DNA of 64,000 bases from JANNSO01 sp964485395. GTDB lineage: Bacteria; Spirochaetota; Spirochaetia; Treponematales; UBA12059. Under the pieces are notes generated by a model. The model worked only from the letters and a program-made list of their open reading frames with translations, did not search any database and was not told the origin of the DNA. Numbering within the stretch: position 1 is the first letter of the stretch; the number at the start of each line of letters is the position of its first letter. Shown in pieces: positions 31,699 through 40,495 of the stretch. Made by a program: the position numbers and the translations under genes. The DNA lies in NCBI GenBank assembly GCA_964485395.1, contig CAZAJF010000022.1, forward strand, positions 5,853 to 69,852, given 5' to 3'.

Positions 31699-33240
31699 TT
31701 ACTGGGCGGGAGAGAATACTTTAAAGAAGGTGGTCATGAAATCGTCCTTTAAACGGGGGTTTTTCATGACCGTCTTGGAAATTTCGGTTTTCAGGGATTC
31801 CTGAAGCACCGCCGGATAATAGGATTCGATAAGGGAAAGCTTGCTTTCGTCAGCGGTGGATACTTCCGAGACGCGCACGACGATAATATTTTCGCCAAGC
31901 ACGATGGGTTTGGATACTTGCCCTGCCTGAAGCGAGAATACTGTCTGCAGGAAACTCTCGTTGGTGGTGCCGGCGGCAAGCTCGGGCGCATTCTGCGTGT
32001 CCATCGAGCCTAACAGCGAGAAATATCCCAAGTTGAAGGCATTGCCGTAGTTCAGCGGGAAGGATTCCAGTTTTTTTACGACGAGGCTCTGCGCGGTCGC
32101 CGTTTTTTCAAAATCGGCGGATGCGGCGTCGGCGAAGGTTTTGGCTTTCAAGGATACCCAGTCTTCTATGGTTCCTTTTTCATATCGATTCATGTAATCG
32201 GTAATGGTAGTCAGGTACGTGGGGTCCAGAAGGGCGGCGTCGGCCACCGCTTCGTCTACGCGGAAAAAGATCCACGAGCCGGTGACGGTTTTGTATACCG
32301 GTGAGTATTCACCCTTGGGGATGCCCAGGAGCCCGTCGATATTCTCGGGTTTCTCGAAGTCGCCTTTGAGTTCCCAAACGTATTTCCAGCCCATGTCGCC
32401 GCCGGTCGCGGCATACGCGTCCTTGGAGCTTTCTTTGGCGGCCGCGTCAAAGGCGAGAGTTCCTGCCACGACTTTGTTCCTGAGCTCGGTGGCGTCTTTT
32501 TCCGTCGTGGTAACGGTGATGCGGGCCAGTTTGATTCGGCGGAAGGAGGCTGCGTTTTTAGCCGCGAAGGCGAGGCGCTCGGCGTCCGGGTAGGAACTGA
32601 GCGGGAATGCGACGTATTGGATGGAGCGCTCTGCGGACGCTATCGCCTTGATGAAGGCTTTCTCGGCGCTGCTGGGTACCGATTTGGTGGCGCTGCTCAA
32701 GAATTCGTTTTTCAGGGTGGTTTCTTCGATGGTTTTGCGTATGGTCATCTTGGCCGCGTTGGTGGTCTCGCGGAACTTGCGGCGGGAGAATTCGCCGTCG
32801 GCGACGAAATTGGGGTCTTTCGTCATCGCCACATCAAGGAATTTACTGGTTACGCTGATGCCGTTTTCGTTGGCGAACGAAAGGAAGGCAGTATGCTTGA
32901 CGGTTTCCTCGAAGGCCTGGCGCCAAACCTGATAGGCGAAAAATTGGTCGCCCGAGTCTTTGTATCCTTGGCTCTCGTAATAATTCTTGATGCTCTGCAC
33001 CTGCTGGGCAAAATAGCCGCCCTCGGTAAAAGTTATCGGCTTGCCGTCCCAGGTTCCGAACGTAAGGACTTGTCCGTTTTGGCCGGAGCCCGAGCCTGTC
33101 ATGGAAGGAACAAAAACGAACGTTACAACAACGATTACCAAAATGATTATACTGCCGTAGGTCACAAATTTGCCATGACGTCTGGGTGCGGCGGGTTTAT
33201 CCGATTGTGTCGTCTTCGGTTTCTCTACATTGGATGCCAT
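31699..33240 (-). CDS. Membrane-anchored SurA/PpiD-like peptidyl-prolyl isomerase
   Basis: This 513-residue protein has a short cytoplasmic N-terminus, one membrane helix (about 27-46) and a large periplasmic part. The topology fits PpiD: a SurA-like chaperone domain (about 55-200), a parvulin-like region holding KESSKDAYAATGGDMGWKYV, and a C-terminal helical part. The parvulin signature is degenerate, so it may act mainly as a chaperone for outer-membrane or periplasmic flagellar proteins. The start at 33240 (MASNVEK) is 24 codons inside the longest frame and has AGGAAGG before it. Confidence 0.8.
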   Translation of the reverse strand: MASNVEKPKTTQSDKPAAPRRHGKFVTYGSIIILVIVVVTFVFVPSMTGSGSGQNGQVLTFGTWDGKPITFTEGGYFAQQVQSIKNYYESQGYKDSGDQFFAYQVWRQAFEETVKHTAFLSFANENGISVTSKFLDVAMTKDPNFVADGEFSRRKFRETTNAAKMTIRKTIEETTLKNEFLSSATKSVPSSAEKAFIKAIASAERSIQYVAFPLSSYPDAERLAFAAKNAASFRRIKLARITVTTTEKDATELRNKVVAGTLAFDAAAKESSKDAYAATGGDMGWKYVWELKGDFEKPENIDGLLGIPKGEYSPVYKTVTGSWIFFRVDEAVADAALLDPTYLTTITDYMNRYEKGTIEDWVSLKAKTFADAASADFEKTATAQSLVVKKLESFPLNYGNAFNLGYFSLLGSMDTQNAPELAAGTTNESFLQTVFSLQAGQVSKPIVLGENIIVVRVSEVSTADESKLSLIESYYPAVLQESLKTEISKTVMKNPRLKDDFMTTFFKVFSPAQ

Positions 33241-33373
33241 AGGAGCCTTCCTGGGATGATGATATGATAAGTCGCGGTTCGCGGTGCCTGTACGCAGCCT
33301 GCCGTCCCGCACTCTGAAAGGGACAAACTAGCCCGGATCAGAACAAAGCGGTCAAAAGATAGCATGCGAGGTG

Positions 33374-34141
33374 TCATGTGTCAATGAAGCGTGCCTCGAG
33401 TTCCTGTTTTAATTCTCCGGTCAACGGTTTCCATACGCCGTCAAGGGCCACTTCGGCCGGCGCATAATGGGCTTTATAATCCATGGTAGGAGAACGGGGA
33501 ACCCAAAACCCGAGATAATAATAGTCTTTTTTAAGGCTGAGGCAGAATTCTATTTCTTTAAGAACGGAAAAAACTCCGAGACTGCGTTTGGCCTGTAACG
33601 GCTCCCATGCGAAGTAGACGCTGGATATGCCATTGGGCAGGATATCGAGATACCCGTTTGCCACGAGTTTGGAATCTTCGCCCGATTCCAGGAAATACGA
33701 GCTTATGGCACTTGAGGGGAGCCCCGAGTTGATCAGGAAGGCGTAATAGGAATTCAGATTGTCTTCTCCGGTATTTTTCTGGCCGTGCTGGCTTTCCACG
33801 TAGCGGTTGTACAGCTCGAAGCAATTGCGGTAGAGCTTTAACTCGTCAACCTGGATGTAGATATCCTGGTTTTTTTTCATGATTCGCCGTTGCGTCGGGC
33901 TCGGCGCGAAATCGGACGCTTTGATGCGTATCGGTATGCATTGGGAACAGGATTCGCACCGGGTATGGTAAAAAATTCTTCCGCTGCGCCTGTATCCCAG
34001 AGCAAGCAGCTCTTCGTACAGGGCGGGATCGAGACTCCGGCTTTCGAAGGATTCCACCAGCCAGTCTTTAGCGTGCGGCAGATAGGAACAGGAACCGAAA
34101 CAGCTCCGAGTCGTGGGGGGCAGCGTGGTATCGTTCAGAAT
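33374..34141 (-). CDS. Aminoacyl-tRNA-protein transferase (Ate/Bpt-like), probable non-AUG start
   Basis: This protein of about 255 residues would attach an amino acid to N-termini of proteins for N-degron turnover. Signatures are CSYLP (18-22 with the ATT start), GYRRSGRIFYHTRCESCSQC (Cys 62, 65, 68) and DILPNGISSVYFAWEP, with LGFWVPRSPTMDYKAHY near the end. CSYLP is encoded upstream of the first usual start (GTG at 34057), yet no ATG, GTG or TTG precedes it in frame after the stop at 34142-34144. ATT at 34141 lies six bases after AAGGGA; CTG at 34138 is the alternative. The start overlaps the end of the upstream small gene. Confidence 0.7.
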   Translation of the reverse strand: MLNDTTLPPTTRSCFGSCSYLPHAKDWLVESFESRSLDPALYEELLALGYRRSGRIFYHTRCESCSQCIPIRIKASDFAPSPTQRRIMKKNQDIYIQVDELKLYRNCFELYNRYVESQHGQKNTGEDNLNSYYAFLINSGLPSSAISSYFLESGEDSKLVANGYLDILPNGISSVYFAWEPLQAKRSLGVFSVLKEIEFCLSLKKDYYYLGFWVPRSPTMDYKAHYAPAEVALDGVWKPLTGELKQELEARFIDT

Positions 34142-34332
34142 TCAAGGTCCCTTCCGAAATTGCCCAGATAGTCGGGATCCTGCGAATTGAGGTATTCAAG
34201 GGCGTTTCCGGCGGCTTCCTGCACGTGCTCATACCAAATCGTATAGAGCTCGTTGTTAATGGCGTTTGGAAACGGGGCTCCTTCCAGGTCGCTGATCAAC
34301 TGTCGCAGCAATGCCAAGCCTTTTTCTTCCAT
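34135..34332 (-). CDS. Small acidic hypothetical protein
   Basis: This 65-residue protein starts MEEKGLALLRQLISDLEG and ends DYLGNFGRDLEF. It is acidic, helical and of unknown function. The ATG at 34332 has an AGAGGTG ribosome site; an upstream in-frame start at 34395 would add a hydrophobic leader with no ribosome site and is rejected. Its stop lies inside the probable start region of the aminoacyltransferase, so the two genes are likely translationally coupled. Confidence 0.65.
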   Translation of the reverse strand: MEEKGLALLRQLISDLEGAPFPNAINNELYTIWYEHVQEAAGNALEYLNSQDPDYLGNFGRDLEF

Positions 34333-34506
34333 ATTTGCACCTCTGCCTTCAGCGTCAAGTGTATCAAAAAAAAATGGAAACGCAAGGTAAATCAAGCGGC
34401 TTGCGCTAAAAACGCCGAGCGGCTACTGTTAAGCCGCCATGGAAACGGTGGACAAACTATAGTTCATTCTTTTCCGTGCCATTCCAGATTCTACGGGAGC
34501 TTTCCT

Positions 34507-35037
34507 ATGAGTATTTCCACGAAACGGGGCGATGACGGAACGACCGGCCTGTGGTCCGGCGAGCGGGTCAGGAAGGACGACCTGCGGGTCGAGGCGTATG
34601 GCACCATCGACGAACTAAATTCCTTGTTGGGTGAATGCCTTCATTATGTAAAATTGACCGATTCGCTGGCGCTGCTGGAAAAAATCCAGCTGGATCTGAT
34701 ACGCGCCTGCGGCGAATTGGCCACCTTCGGGGACTCTCCTCGCGCGGGAATAGTGCCTGAGGACGCCGATGCCTTGACCAAGGCGGTGGCGCGCTACGAG
34801 GAAGACATCAAGCTGAGCGGTTTCGTGCTTCCCGGTTCCACGCTGTCCTCGGCGAAGTTGGACGTGGCCCGCACGGTGTGCAGGCGGGCAGAGCGGAGAA
34901 TCGTTACGCTGGCGGACAAGGTTGCCGTGGGGGAGCCTTTGCGACAGTACGTGAACCGGCTGTCCGATCTCCTGTTCATGCTGGCCAGGGCCGAGGAGAA
35001 AGCCGAAGGCAAGCTGCGTTACTCCCGGCCAAAATGA
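34507..35037 (+). CDS. pduO: Cob(I)alamin adenosyltransferase, PduO type
   Basis: This 176-residue enzyme adenosylates cob(I)alamin to coenzyme B12. The fold is a five-helix bundle with the N-terminal KRGDDGTTGLWSGERVRKDD nucleotide loop, AYGTIDELNSLLGE, and the C-terminal RTVCRRAERR with YVNRLSDLLFMLAR. The ATG at 34507 follows GGGAGC with a normal distance. It is divergent from the small acidic gene and convergent with fliG1. No other cobalamin genes are in view, so it may salvage B12 for a mutase or reductase elsewhere. Confidence 0.93.
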   Translation: MSISTKRGDDGTTGLWSGERVRKDDLRVEAYGTIDELNSLLGECLHYVKLTDSLALLEKIQLDLIRACGELATFGDSPRAGIVPEDADALTKAVARYEEDIKLSGFVLPGSTLSSAKLDVARTVCRRAERRIVTLADKVAVGEPLRQYVNRLSDLLFMLARAEEKAEGKLRYSRPK

Positions 35038-35076
35038 TGAGCGGCTAAATGACGAGCGGCCGACGGCCAGAACTCC

Positions 35077-36309
35077 TCAGTCGATGAGGTCGTCGTCGCC
35101 TTCGAGCACAAGCTTACCTGATTCCCAGCGTTTCTTGAAATAATCTATGAAGTTGCGCGTGGCTTTGTCCACGTCGTCGCGCCGCACGGTACCCATGATG
35201 TCGTACTCTTCCAGGATTATCGTGCGCTTGCTCTGGGATACGTTCGAAAGCAGCTTGTCGCGCAGGGGTTGGCTTTTTCCCTTCAGGATGAGCGCCACTT
35301 CGCGCTCCCCGAGGTCGCGTATGCCTTTCTGTATGTCTTTGTTGGAAACGCGGAGCAGGTCTTCCGCGGTAAACAGGCGCTCCCGAATGTCCTGCGACAG
35401 CTCCGGATTGTCTTCCCGGATGTCCGCGAGAATGTTTCCCTCAAGCTCTGTGCCCGCATGCCTGAGTATCCCCGCGAGCACCGAAGCGCCGTCGATGTTA
35501 TTCATGGTTTCGGGTCGGCCCTGCTTCTCCAGCTTGTTTTTAAGCACTTCCTCCACTTTGAACAATACTTCGTTGTCCATGCGCTCCAGCTTGGCTATGC
35601 GTTTTACTACCTCGGTTCGCTGCGTCATAGGCAGTTCCCCGATGACCGACGAGGCAAGCTTGGGCTCGATATAGGGAAGTATCAAAGCAAGCACCTGAGT
35701 GGATTCGTCTTTAAGGAGCGCAAGTACTTGTTTTGCGCTGAATTCATTAAGGAAGGTAAACGGCCGGTGGGAATCGGGAACGGCCTTTCGGAGCACTTCT
35801 TTTGCTTTTTCCTCGCCGAAGGCTGCCGTGAGCATCCGTTCCGCAGTATCGGCGCCGCCGTTGAACGATTTTCCGTTTGTTTTTGCCAGCCAGCCGAACT
35901 CCAAAAGAATGGCATTGGCTTCCGCGGTATCGATATGGGTAATTTTGGCGATGGCACGGGAAATACTTTCGATTTCCTGGGGTTTGAGGTGTCTGATTAC
36001 GTTTGCGGCCTCGTCCTGGCCTAAGAGCAGAAGAAATTTCGCTGCTTTCTCAATGCCGGGCAAACCGGTTTTTATAAAACTGTTGGACGCTTCCGCAGCC
36101 TTGATAAGGCCGGCTTTTCCCGGTTTTACCTTGTTTTGCTTGGCAAGAAGGTCTCCTGCGCTCCGCGTGTCCCGCTCGTGGGCCTGCGGTTCTTCCGGTG
36201 GCGGTTTGGTAACGCCCTTCTGAGCCGCCTTGCCCGGTTTTTCGCGGTTTTTGTCTGCATCCTGATTTGCCAGGCCATATGCCTTGCTCAATTTATCCTT
36301 GATGTTCAT
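35077..36309 (-). CDS. fliG: Flagellar motor switch protein FliG paralogue (FliG1-like)
   Basis: This 410-residue protein has an N-terminal Lys/Pro-rich extension of about 75 residues, then complete FliG N (GIEKAAKFLLLLGQDEAANVI), middle and C-terminal domains ending LVLEGDDDLID. In the torque helix region ILKG is kept, while the usual DD pair is EE and the first Arg appears to be Lys. Spirochaetes carry two FliG proteins; the divergent, extended one is FliG1, and this fits it. It is not linked to a flagellar operon. A third FliG-type domain is present in this window in the FliM-FliG fusion. Confidence 0.85.
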   Translation of the reverse strand: MNIKDKLSKAYGLANQDADKNREKPGKAAQKGVTKPPPEEPQAHERDTRSAGDLLAKQNKVKPGKAGLIKAAEASNSFIKTGLPGIEKAAKFLLLLGQDEAANVIRHLKPQEIESISRAIAKITHIDTAEANAILLEFGWLAKTNGKSFNGGADTAERMLTAAFGEEKAKEVLRKAVPDSHRPFTFLNEFSAKQVLALLKDESTQVLALILPYIEPKLASSVIGELPMTQRTEVVKRIAKLERMDNEVLFKVEEVLKNKLEKQGRPETMNNIDGASVLAGILRHAGTELEGNILADIREDNPELSQDIRERLFTAEDLLRVSNKDIQKGIRDLGEREVALILKGKSQPLRDKLLSNVSQSKRTIILEEYDIMGTVRRDDVDKATRNFIDYFKKRWESGKLVLEGDDDLID

Positions 36310-36317
36310 ACCTGCGT

Positions 36318-36346
36318 ATAGTATACGCCAAGAGCCCAGCGGTCAA
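36318..36346 (-). promoter_or_regulatory. Promoter of fliG1 with an overlapping palindrome
   Basis: On the minus strand TTGACC (36346-36341), a 17-base spacer and TACTAT (36323-36318) end only nine bases before the ATG. This predicts a leaderless or near-leaderless transcript. The 15-base palindrome GCGTATAGTATACGC (36314-36328) covers the -10 and could be an operator. Confidence 0.5.
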
Positions 36347-36356
36347 TCGAGAAAAC

Positions 36357-37421
36357 TCAACGATCTTGCGCGCGCAGGTCTATGATTAATTTTTCGTGGA
36401 TTTGCTTCATGAGTTGATAGATCGGAAGCGGATTGGACCATTGCGGCGCTTTCTGCAATCCTTGGGCGTCGCCGACGTTCAGGCTTTCCTGTCCGGCAAG
36501 CCGCGAGAGCGCCGCGAGCCTGTCGTCGGAAGCGGTCCGCGAGGCGGCCGGCTCGAAAAGAATCCTGCCCAGCAAGGCAAGCACGGGAATCATTTCAGCC
36601 ACAGCCTCGTCCACGAGATCGAAGTAGCTTGCCGTGGAGTTTCGCTCGGGCTCGCAGGGAAAGCGCCACGGCTCGCGACTTGAATTGCCCCAATCTTCGG
36701 TTTGGGGAATTGCGCTGGGGTACAGCATGGCGATACTATGCGCTCCTTCGTCAAAGTACGCGAATCGGCGGGCGGTCATGGTAGGCGGGCGCGAGGGATC
36801 GGTGAGGGCAAAGATATGCGTCGTGTCCAAAAAGCCGTTTTTGATTCGCTCCTCAAGCTGGTCGTCGTTGCCCGCACGCTGCGGATAGGTTTCCCGAAGC
36901 GCGGATGCGATGGCCTGAACAAGCGCGGTATAGCTGTTTTCTTCGGGAACCAGCAGTTTGGCTTGCTGAAAATCCGCGATTGTTGTGCCCGTGGTTTTTT
37001 CCCATACCAAGACGTCCAGAATGCGTTCCAAGAAAATATGGGCGCCTTTCAGGTGTTTCGTCTGGGGTTTGGAAGGGTCGAACCAGCCTGAGCGGTACAC
37101 GATATACGGATGCGTTTTACGGTCCAATGCCGCATGCGTCGCGAAGCCCAGGAGAAATGCCGCGGATTCCGGGTTTGATGCTGCGTTGGGCAGGTTTTTG
37201 GCGAAGGCGGCGATAAAGGCGCCGAAAGAGCGCTTGTGCAGCAGTGAGCCATAGTAAATGGACAGCGGGCGCGTGCGCTGGTTGTGATAGAATATATCGG
37301 GGCCTTGGCAACCCAGCCCGAACCACGCGCCGTAGTCGGCGAGGATAGACGCCTGTTTTTCGGGTAGCGCGCTTTTGAGGGCTTGGATTCCCGCGAGCAG
37401 GTGGGTCAGTTGGGATGCCAT
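36357..37421 (-). CDS. Zinc-dependent phospholipase C-like protein
   Basis: This 354-residue protein resembles the zinc-dependent phospholipase C family seen in Firmicutes and spirochaetes. Likely metal ligands are H7, D42 and H46 (GCQGPDIFYH), H62, and H96/D100/H104 in GFATHAALDRKTHPYI. No signal peptide is apparent, although the family fold is often exported. The C-terminal half is helical and unrecognised. It is divergent from the HtrA gene, with a perfect palindrome in the shared intergenic region. Confidence 0.75.
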   Translation of the reverse strand: MASQLTHLLAGIQALKSALPEKQASILADYGAWFGLGCQGPDIFYHNQRTRPLSIYYGSLLHKRSFGAFIAAFAKNLPNAASNPESAAFLLGFATHAALDRKTHPYIVYRSGWFDPSKPQTKHLKGAHIFLERILDVLVWEKTTGTTIADFQQAKLLVPEENSYTALVQAIASALRETYPQRAGNDDQLEERIKNGFLDTTHIFALTDPSRPPTMTARRFAYFDEGAHSIAMLYPSAIPQTEDWGNSSREPWRFPCEPERNSTASYFDLVDEAVAEMIPVLALLGRILFEPAASRTASDDRLAALSRLAGQESLNVGDAQGLQKAPQWSNPLPIYQLMKQIHEKLIIDLRAQDR

Positions 37422-37466
37422 GAATGCTATACTATGCTTTTTTTGCCACTTTGTGTAAAAATTAGA

Positions 37467-37494
37467 AAATTCAATTCGTAAACGAATTGAATTT
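37467..37494. promoter_or_regulatory. Perfect palindrome between the phospholipase and htrA genes
   Basis: AAATTCAATTCG (37467-37478) and CGAATTGAATTT (37483-37494) form a 12-bp perfect inverted repeat with a TAAA centre. The right arm overlaps a candidate -35 TTGAAT (37487-37492), which is 18 bases before TACTTT (37511-37516) in front of htrA. A similar palindrome occurs in the pdxS leader at 40342-40366. It could be an operator. Confidence 0.6.
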
Positions 37495-37575
37495 CAACGC
37501 GCGATAGCTGTACTTTATTGCTATTACAGTAAGAATTTGCAGTCTTGATAATTTACTGAAACTTTGGAGGTTTAT

Positions 37576-38811
37576 ATGCGCCTGTATTCGCGTTCGCAGC
37601 TTTTGGTAGTTTCCCTGGCTTCCATAATCATCGGGTTGCTGGTGGCCATCGGCGTCGGCTTTATTCCATTGACCGGCGCTCCGGCCAAAAATGCGGCAGC
37701 CGTCCAGGATGCAAAAGCGAACCCTTCCGCCAGCCAATCCCAAGGTAACGCGCCGCTCGTGCTTGCCGACTCCTTTATCGAGTTCAATCAGGATGAAAAA
37801 GAAAACATCGGCGTATACGAGCGCCTGAACGGTGGAGTCGTCAATATTACCACGGAAATCGTGGCCATCAACTGGTTCCTGGAGCCGGTTCCCAAGGACG
37901 GCGGCTCGGGCTCGGGGTCCATCATCGATGAGCGCGGCTACGTTCTGACCAACTACCATGTCGTCAAGGATGCCTACAAAATATTCATAAACATGGCGGA
38001 CGGTACGCGTTTTGACGGCAAAGTCATAGGCTCGGATTCCGAGAACGACCTCTCCATAGTGAAATTCGACCCGCCCAAGGGAATGAAGCTCACCGTCGTA
38101 CCGTACGGCGACAGCGCAAACCTGAAAGTGGGCCAGAAGGTGATGGCTATCGGCAATCCGTTCGGCCTCCAGGCGACGCTCACCATAGGAATCGTTTCCG
38201 GTCTCGGGCGTCCCGTGCAGCAGGACGCGCGCACGATTATTCGAGACATGATACAGACCGACGCATCCATCAATCCCGGCAACTCGGGCGGGCCGCTCCT
38301 CAATTCGCACGGCGAGCTCATCGGCATCAATACCATGATCTACTCGCCCTCGGGCGGCTCGGTGGGCGTCGGGTTCGCCGTGCCCGTGAATACGGCCAAG
38401 CGCGTGGTGCCCGAGCTCATCAAGTACGGCATGGTCAAGCGCGGTTGGATAGAGGCCGAGCTCGTGCAGCTGTTTCCCTCGCTGCTTGAATATATGAAGG
38501 AGAAGGGCAGCCCGCTCCCGGTCGAAAAAGGCATGCTGGTTTCGATTGCGCGCAAGGGCGGAAACGCCGACCGCGGAGGCATTCGGGGCGGCGCCAATTC
38601 CGTGCGCTACGGCCAGAGCATCTTCAACATAGGCGGCGACGTCATCGTTTCCGTGGACGGAATGGCCGTGTCGTCCATCGCCGACCTGTACTCCGCCCTC
38701 GAGGACAACAAGCCAGGGGAAACGATAAAAGTGGAATACTACCGAGGTAACAAGAAGATAATTACCGACGTTGCGCTATCCGACCGCGCGGAATACATGA
38801 AGACCAAGTAA
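37576..38811 (+). CDS. htrA: HtrA/DegP-family serine protease
   Basis: This 411-residue protein has one N-terminal membrane helix (VVSLASIIIGLLVAIGVGF) and a periplasmic trypsin-like domain. The triad is H128 (TNYHVV), D158 (ENDLSIVKF) and S237 (NPGNSGGP). One PDZ domain covers about residues 300-395. This DegS-like layout suits degradation or sensing of misfolded envelope proteins. The ATG at 37576 follows TTGGAGG; the in-frame TTG at 37564 is part of the ribosome site. The upstream palindrome suggests regulation. Confidence 0.93.
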   Translation: MRLYSRSQLLVVSLASIIIGLLVAIGVGFIPLTGAPAKNAAAVQDAKANPSASQSQGNAPLVLADSFIEFNQDEKENIGVYERLNGGVVNITTEIVAINWFLEPVPKDGGSGSGSIIDERGYVLTNYHVVKDAYKIFINMADGTRFDGKVIGSDSENDLSIVKFDPPKGMKLTVVPYGDSANLKVGQKVMAIGNPFGLQATLTIGIVSGLGRPVQQDARTIIRDMIQTDASINPGNSGGPLLNSHGELIGINTMIYSPSGGSVGVGFAVPVNTAKRVVPELIKYGMVKRGWIEAELVQLFPSLLEYMKEKGSPLPVEKGMLVSIARKGGNADRGGIRGGANSVRYGQSIFNIGGDVIVSVDGMAVSSIADLYSALEDNKPGETIKVEYYRGNKKIITDVALSDRAEYMKTK

Positions 38812-38816
38812 GAGCC

Positions 38817-39440
38817 TCAGCCTCCATGCTTGGCGGAGCGGACGATGGACGCGAACCAGGCATGGACACGGTTATCCTCCGTAAGCTCCGGATGAAAGGC
38901 CGTCGCGACCATGTTGCCCTGCCTGCAGGCCACGGCCTCGCCGTAAACCTCGGAAAGAACCTGTACGCCCTCGCCGACGCGGCAAATCCTCGGCGCGCGT
39001 ATGAACACCATGGGAAACGCTTTTCCTTCCACGCCCGCCAGCCCGCCTTCGTAAATGAACGAGTGCAGCTGGCTTCCGTACGCGTTGCGATCCACGCTTA
39101 TGTCCATGAGGGCGAGGTGGCGGCGGTCGTCGTTTACGAGTTCCTTGGCCAGGAGTATCATGCCGGCGCAGGTTCCCCAGACGGGCAAGCCGTCCAGGAT
39201 GCGCGATCGAAGCAGGTCGGTCAGGCCGAAATCGTTTAAAAGCTTGCCCATCGCGGTGCTTTCTCCGCCGGGCAGGATTATTCCGTCCATGGCGGCAAGA
39301 TCGGCCGCGCGGAGGAACGAGCTTGCGCGAACGCCGTCAAGCTGCGACAGCATGGCCACATGTTCAACCACGCCGCCCTGGATTCCCAAGACTCCGATCC
39401 TTACCGTTTTCTCTTGGACAGGATTGTCCGTTCCGTGCAT
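38817..39440 (-). CDS. pdxT: Pyridoxal 5'-phosphate synthase glutaminase subunit PdxT
   Basis: This 207-residue glutamine amidotransferase supplies ammonia to PdxS. GVLGIQGGVVEH (17-28), PGGEST (57-62) and the nucleophile C91 in GTCAG are intact, with the class I His/Glu near the C-terminus (AFHPELTED). The ATG is one base after the pdxS stop, so the two are co-translated. Confidence 0.95.
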   Translation of the reverse strand: MHGTDNPVQEKTVRIGVLGIQGGVVEHVAMLSQLDGVRASSFLRAADLAAMDGIILPGGESTAMGKLLNDFGLTDLLRSRILDGLPVWGTCAGMILLAKELVNDDRRHLALMDISVDRNAYGSQLHSFIYEGGLAGVEGKAFPMVFIRAPRICRVGEGVQVLSEVYGEAVACRQGNMVATAFHPELTEDNRVHAWFASIVRSAKHGG

Positions 39441-39441
39441 C

Positions 39442-40320
<879 letters not shown>

Positions 40321-40337
40321 GCTTTCCTCCTTAATAA

Positions 40338-40416
40338 GAAGATTCAATTTGCGTTGCGAATTGAATCTGAATTGTGTACACTGAAGAAGATTTGCTCGCT
40401 TGGTGAGTGAATCTTC
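40338..40416 (-). promoter_or_regulatory. pdxS leader with two hairpins and an alternative long-range pairing
   Basis: In the minus-strand transcript, one hairpin is formed by 40405-40416 with 40386-40397 (two G-U pairs). A second is formed by 40356-40368 with 40340-40352 and lies just before the ribosome site. TGAATCTTC at 40408-40416 is also perfectly complementary to GAAGATTCA at 40338-40346, so the first arm of hairpin 1 and the last arm of hairpin 2 can pair instead. Hairpin 2 also has the palindromic look of a DNA operator (ATTCAATT...AATTGAAT, 40342-40366). Confidence 0.45.
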
Positions 40417-40454
40417 AATTTTGGATGCCTGTTGTGTACCGCATCCTGTTCTTA

Positions 40455-40475
40455 TAACTGTATCGCTAACTGTAT
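40455..40475. promoter_or_regulatory. Direct repeats TAACTGTAT in the pdxS-pdxR intergenic region
   Basis: TAACTGTAT occurs at 40455-40463 and 40467-40475, a 12-base period. A degenerate AACTGTGT at 40492 is in phase (two periods later). Direct repeats are typical binding sites of MocR/PdxR regulators. They sit just before the pdxR start and upstream of pdxS, well placed to control both. Confidence 0.5.
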
Positions 40476-40495
40476 TATAAAGTCAAGGAGCAACT

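Noticed and set aside
33374..34057. Aminoacyltransferase starting at GTG 34057
   Set aside because: This would drop the conserved CSYLP motif encoded in frame just upstream; kept only as an alternative.
40321..40347. pdxS start at ATG 40347
   Set aside because: It would add nine residues not typical of PdxS and place the ribosome site inside the gene; ATG 40320 has AAGGAGG.
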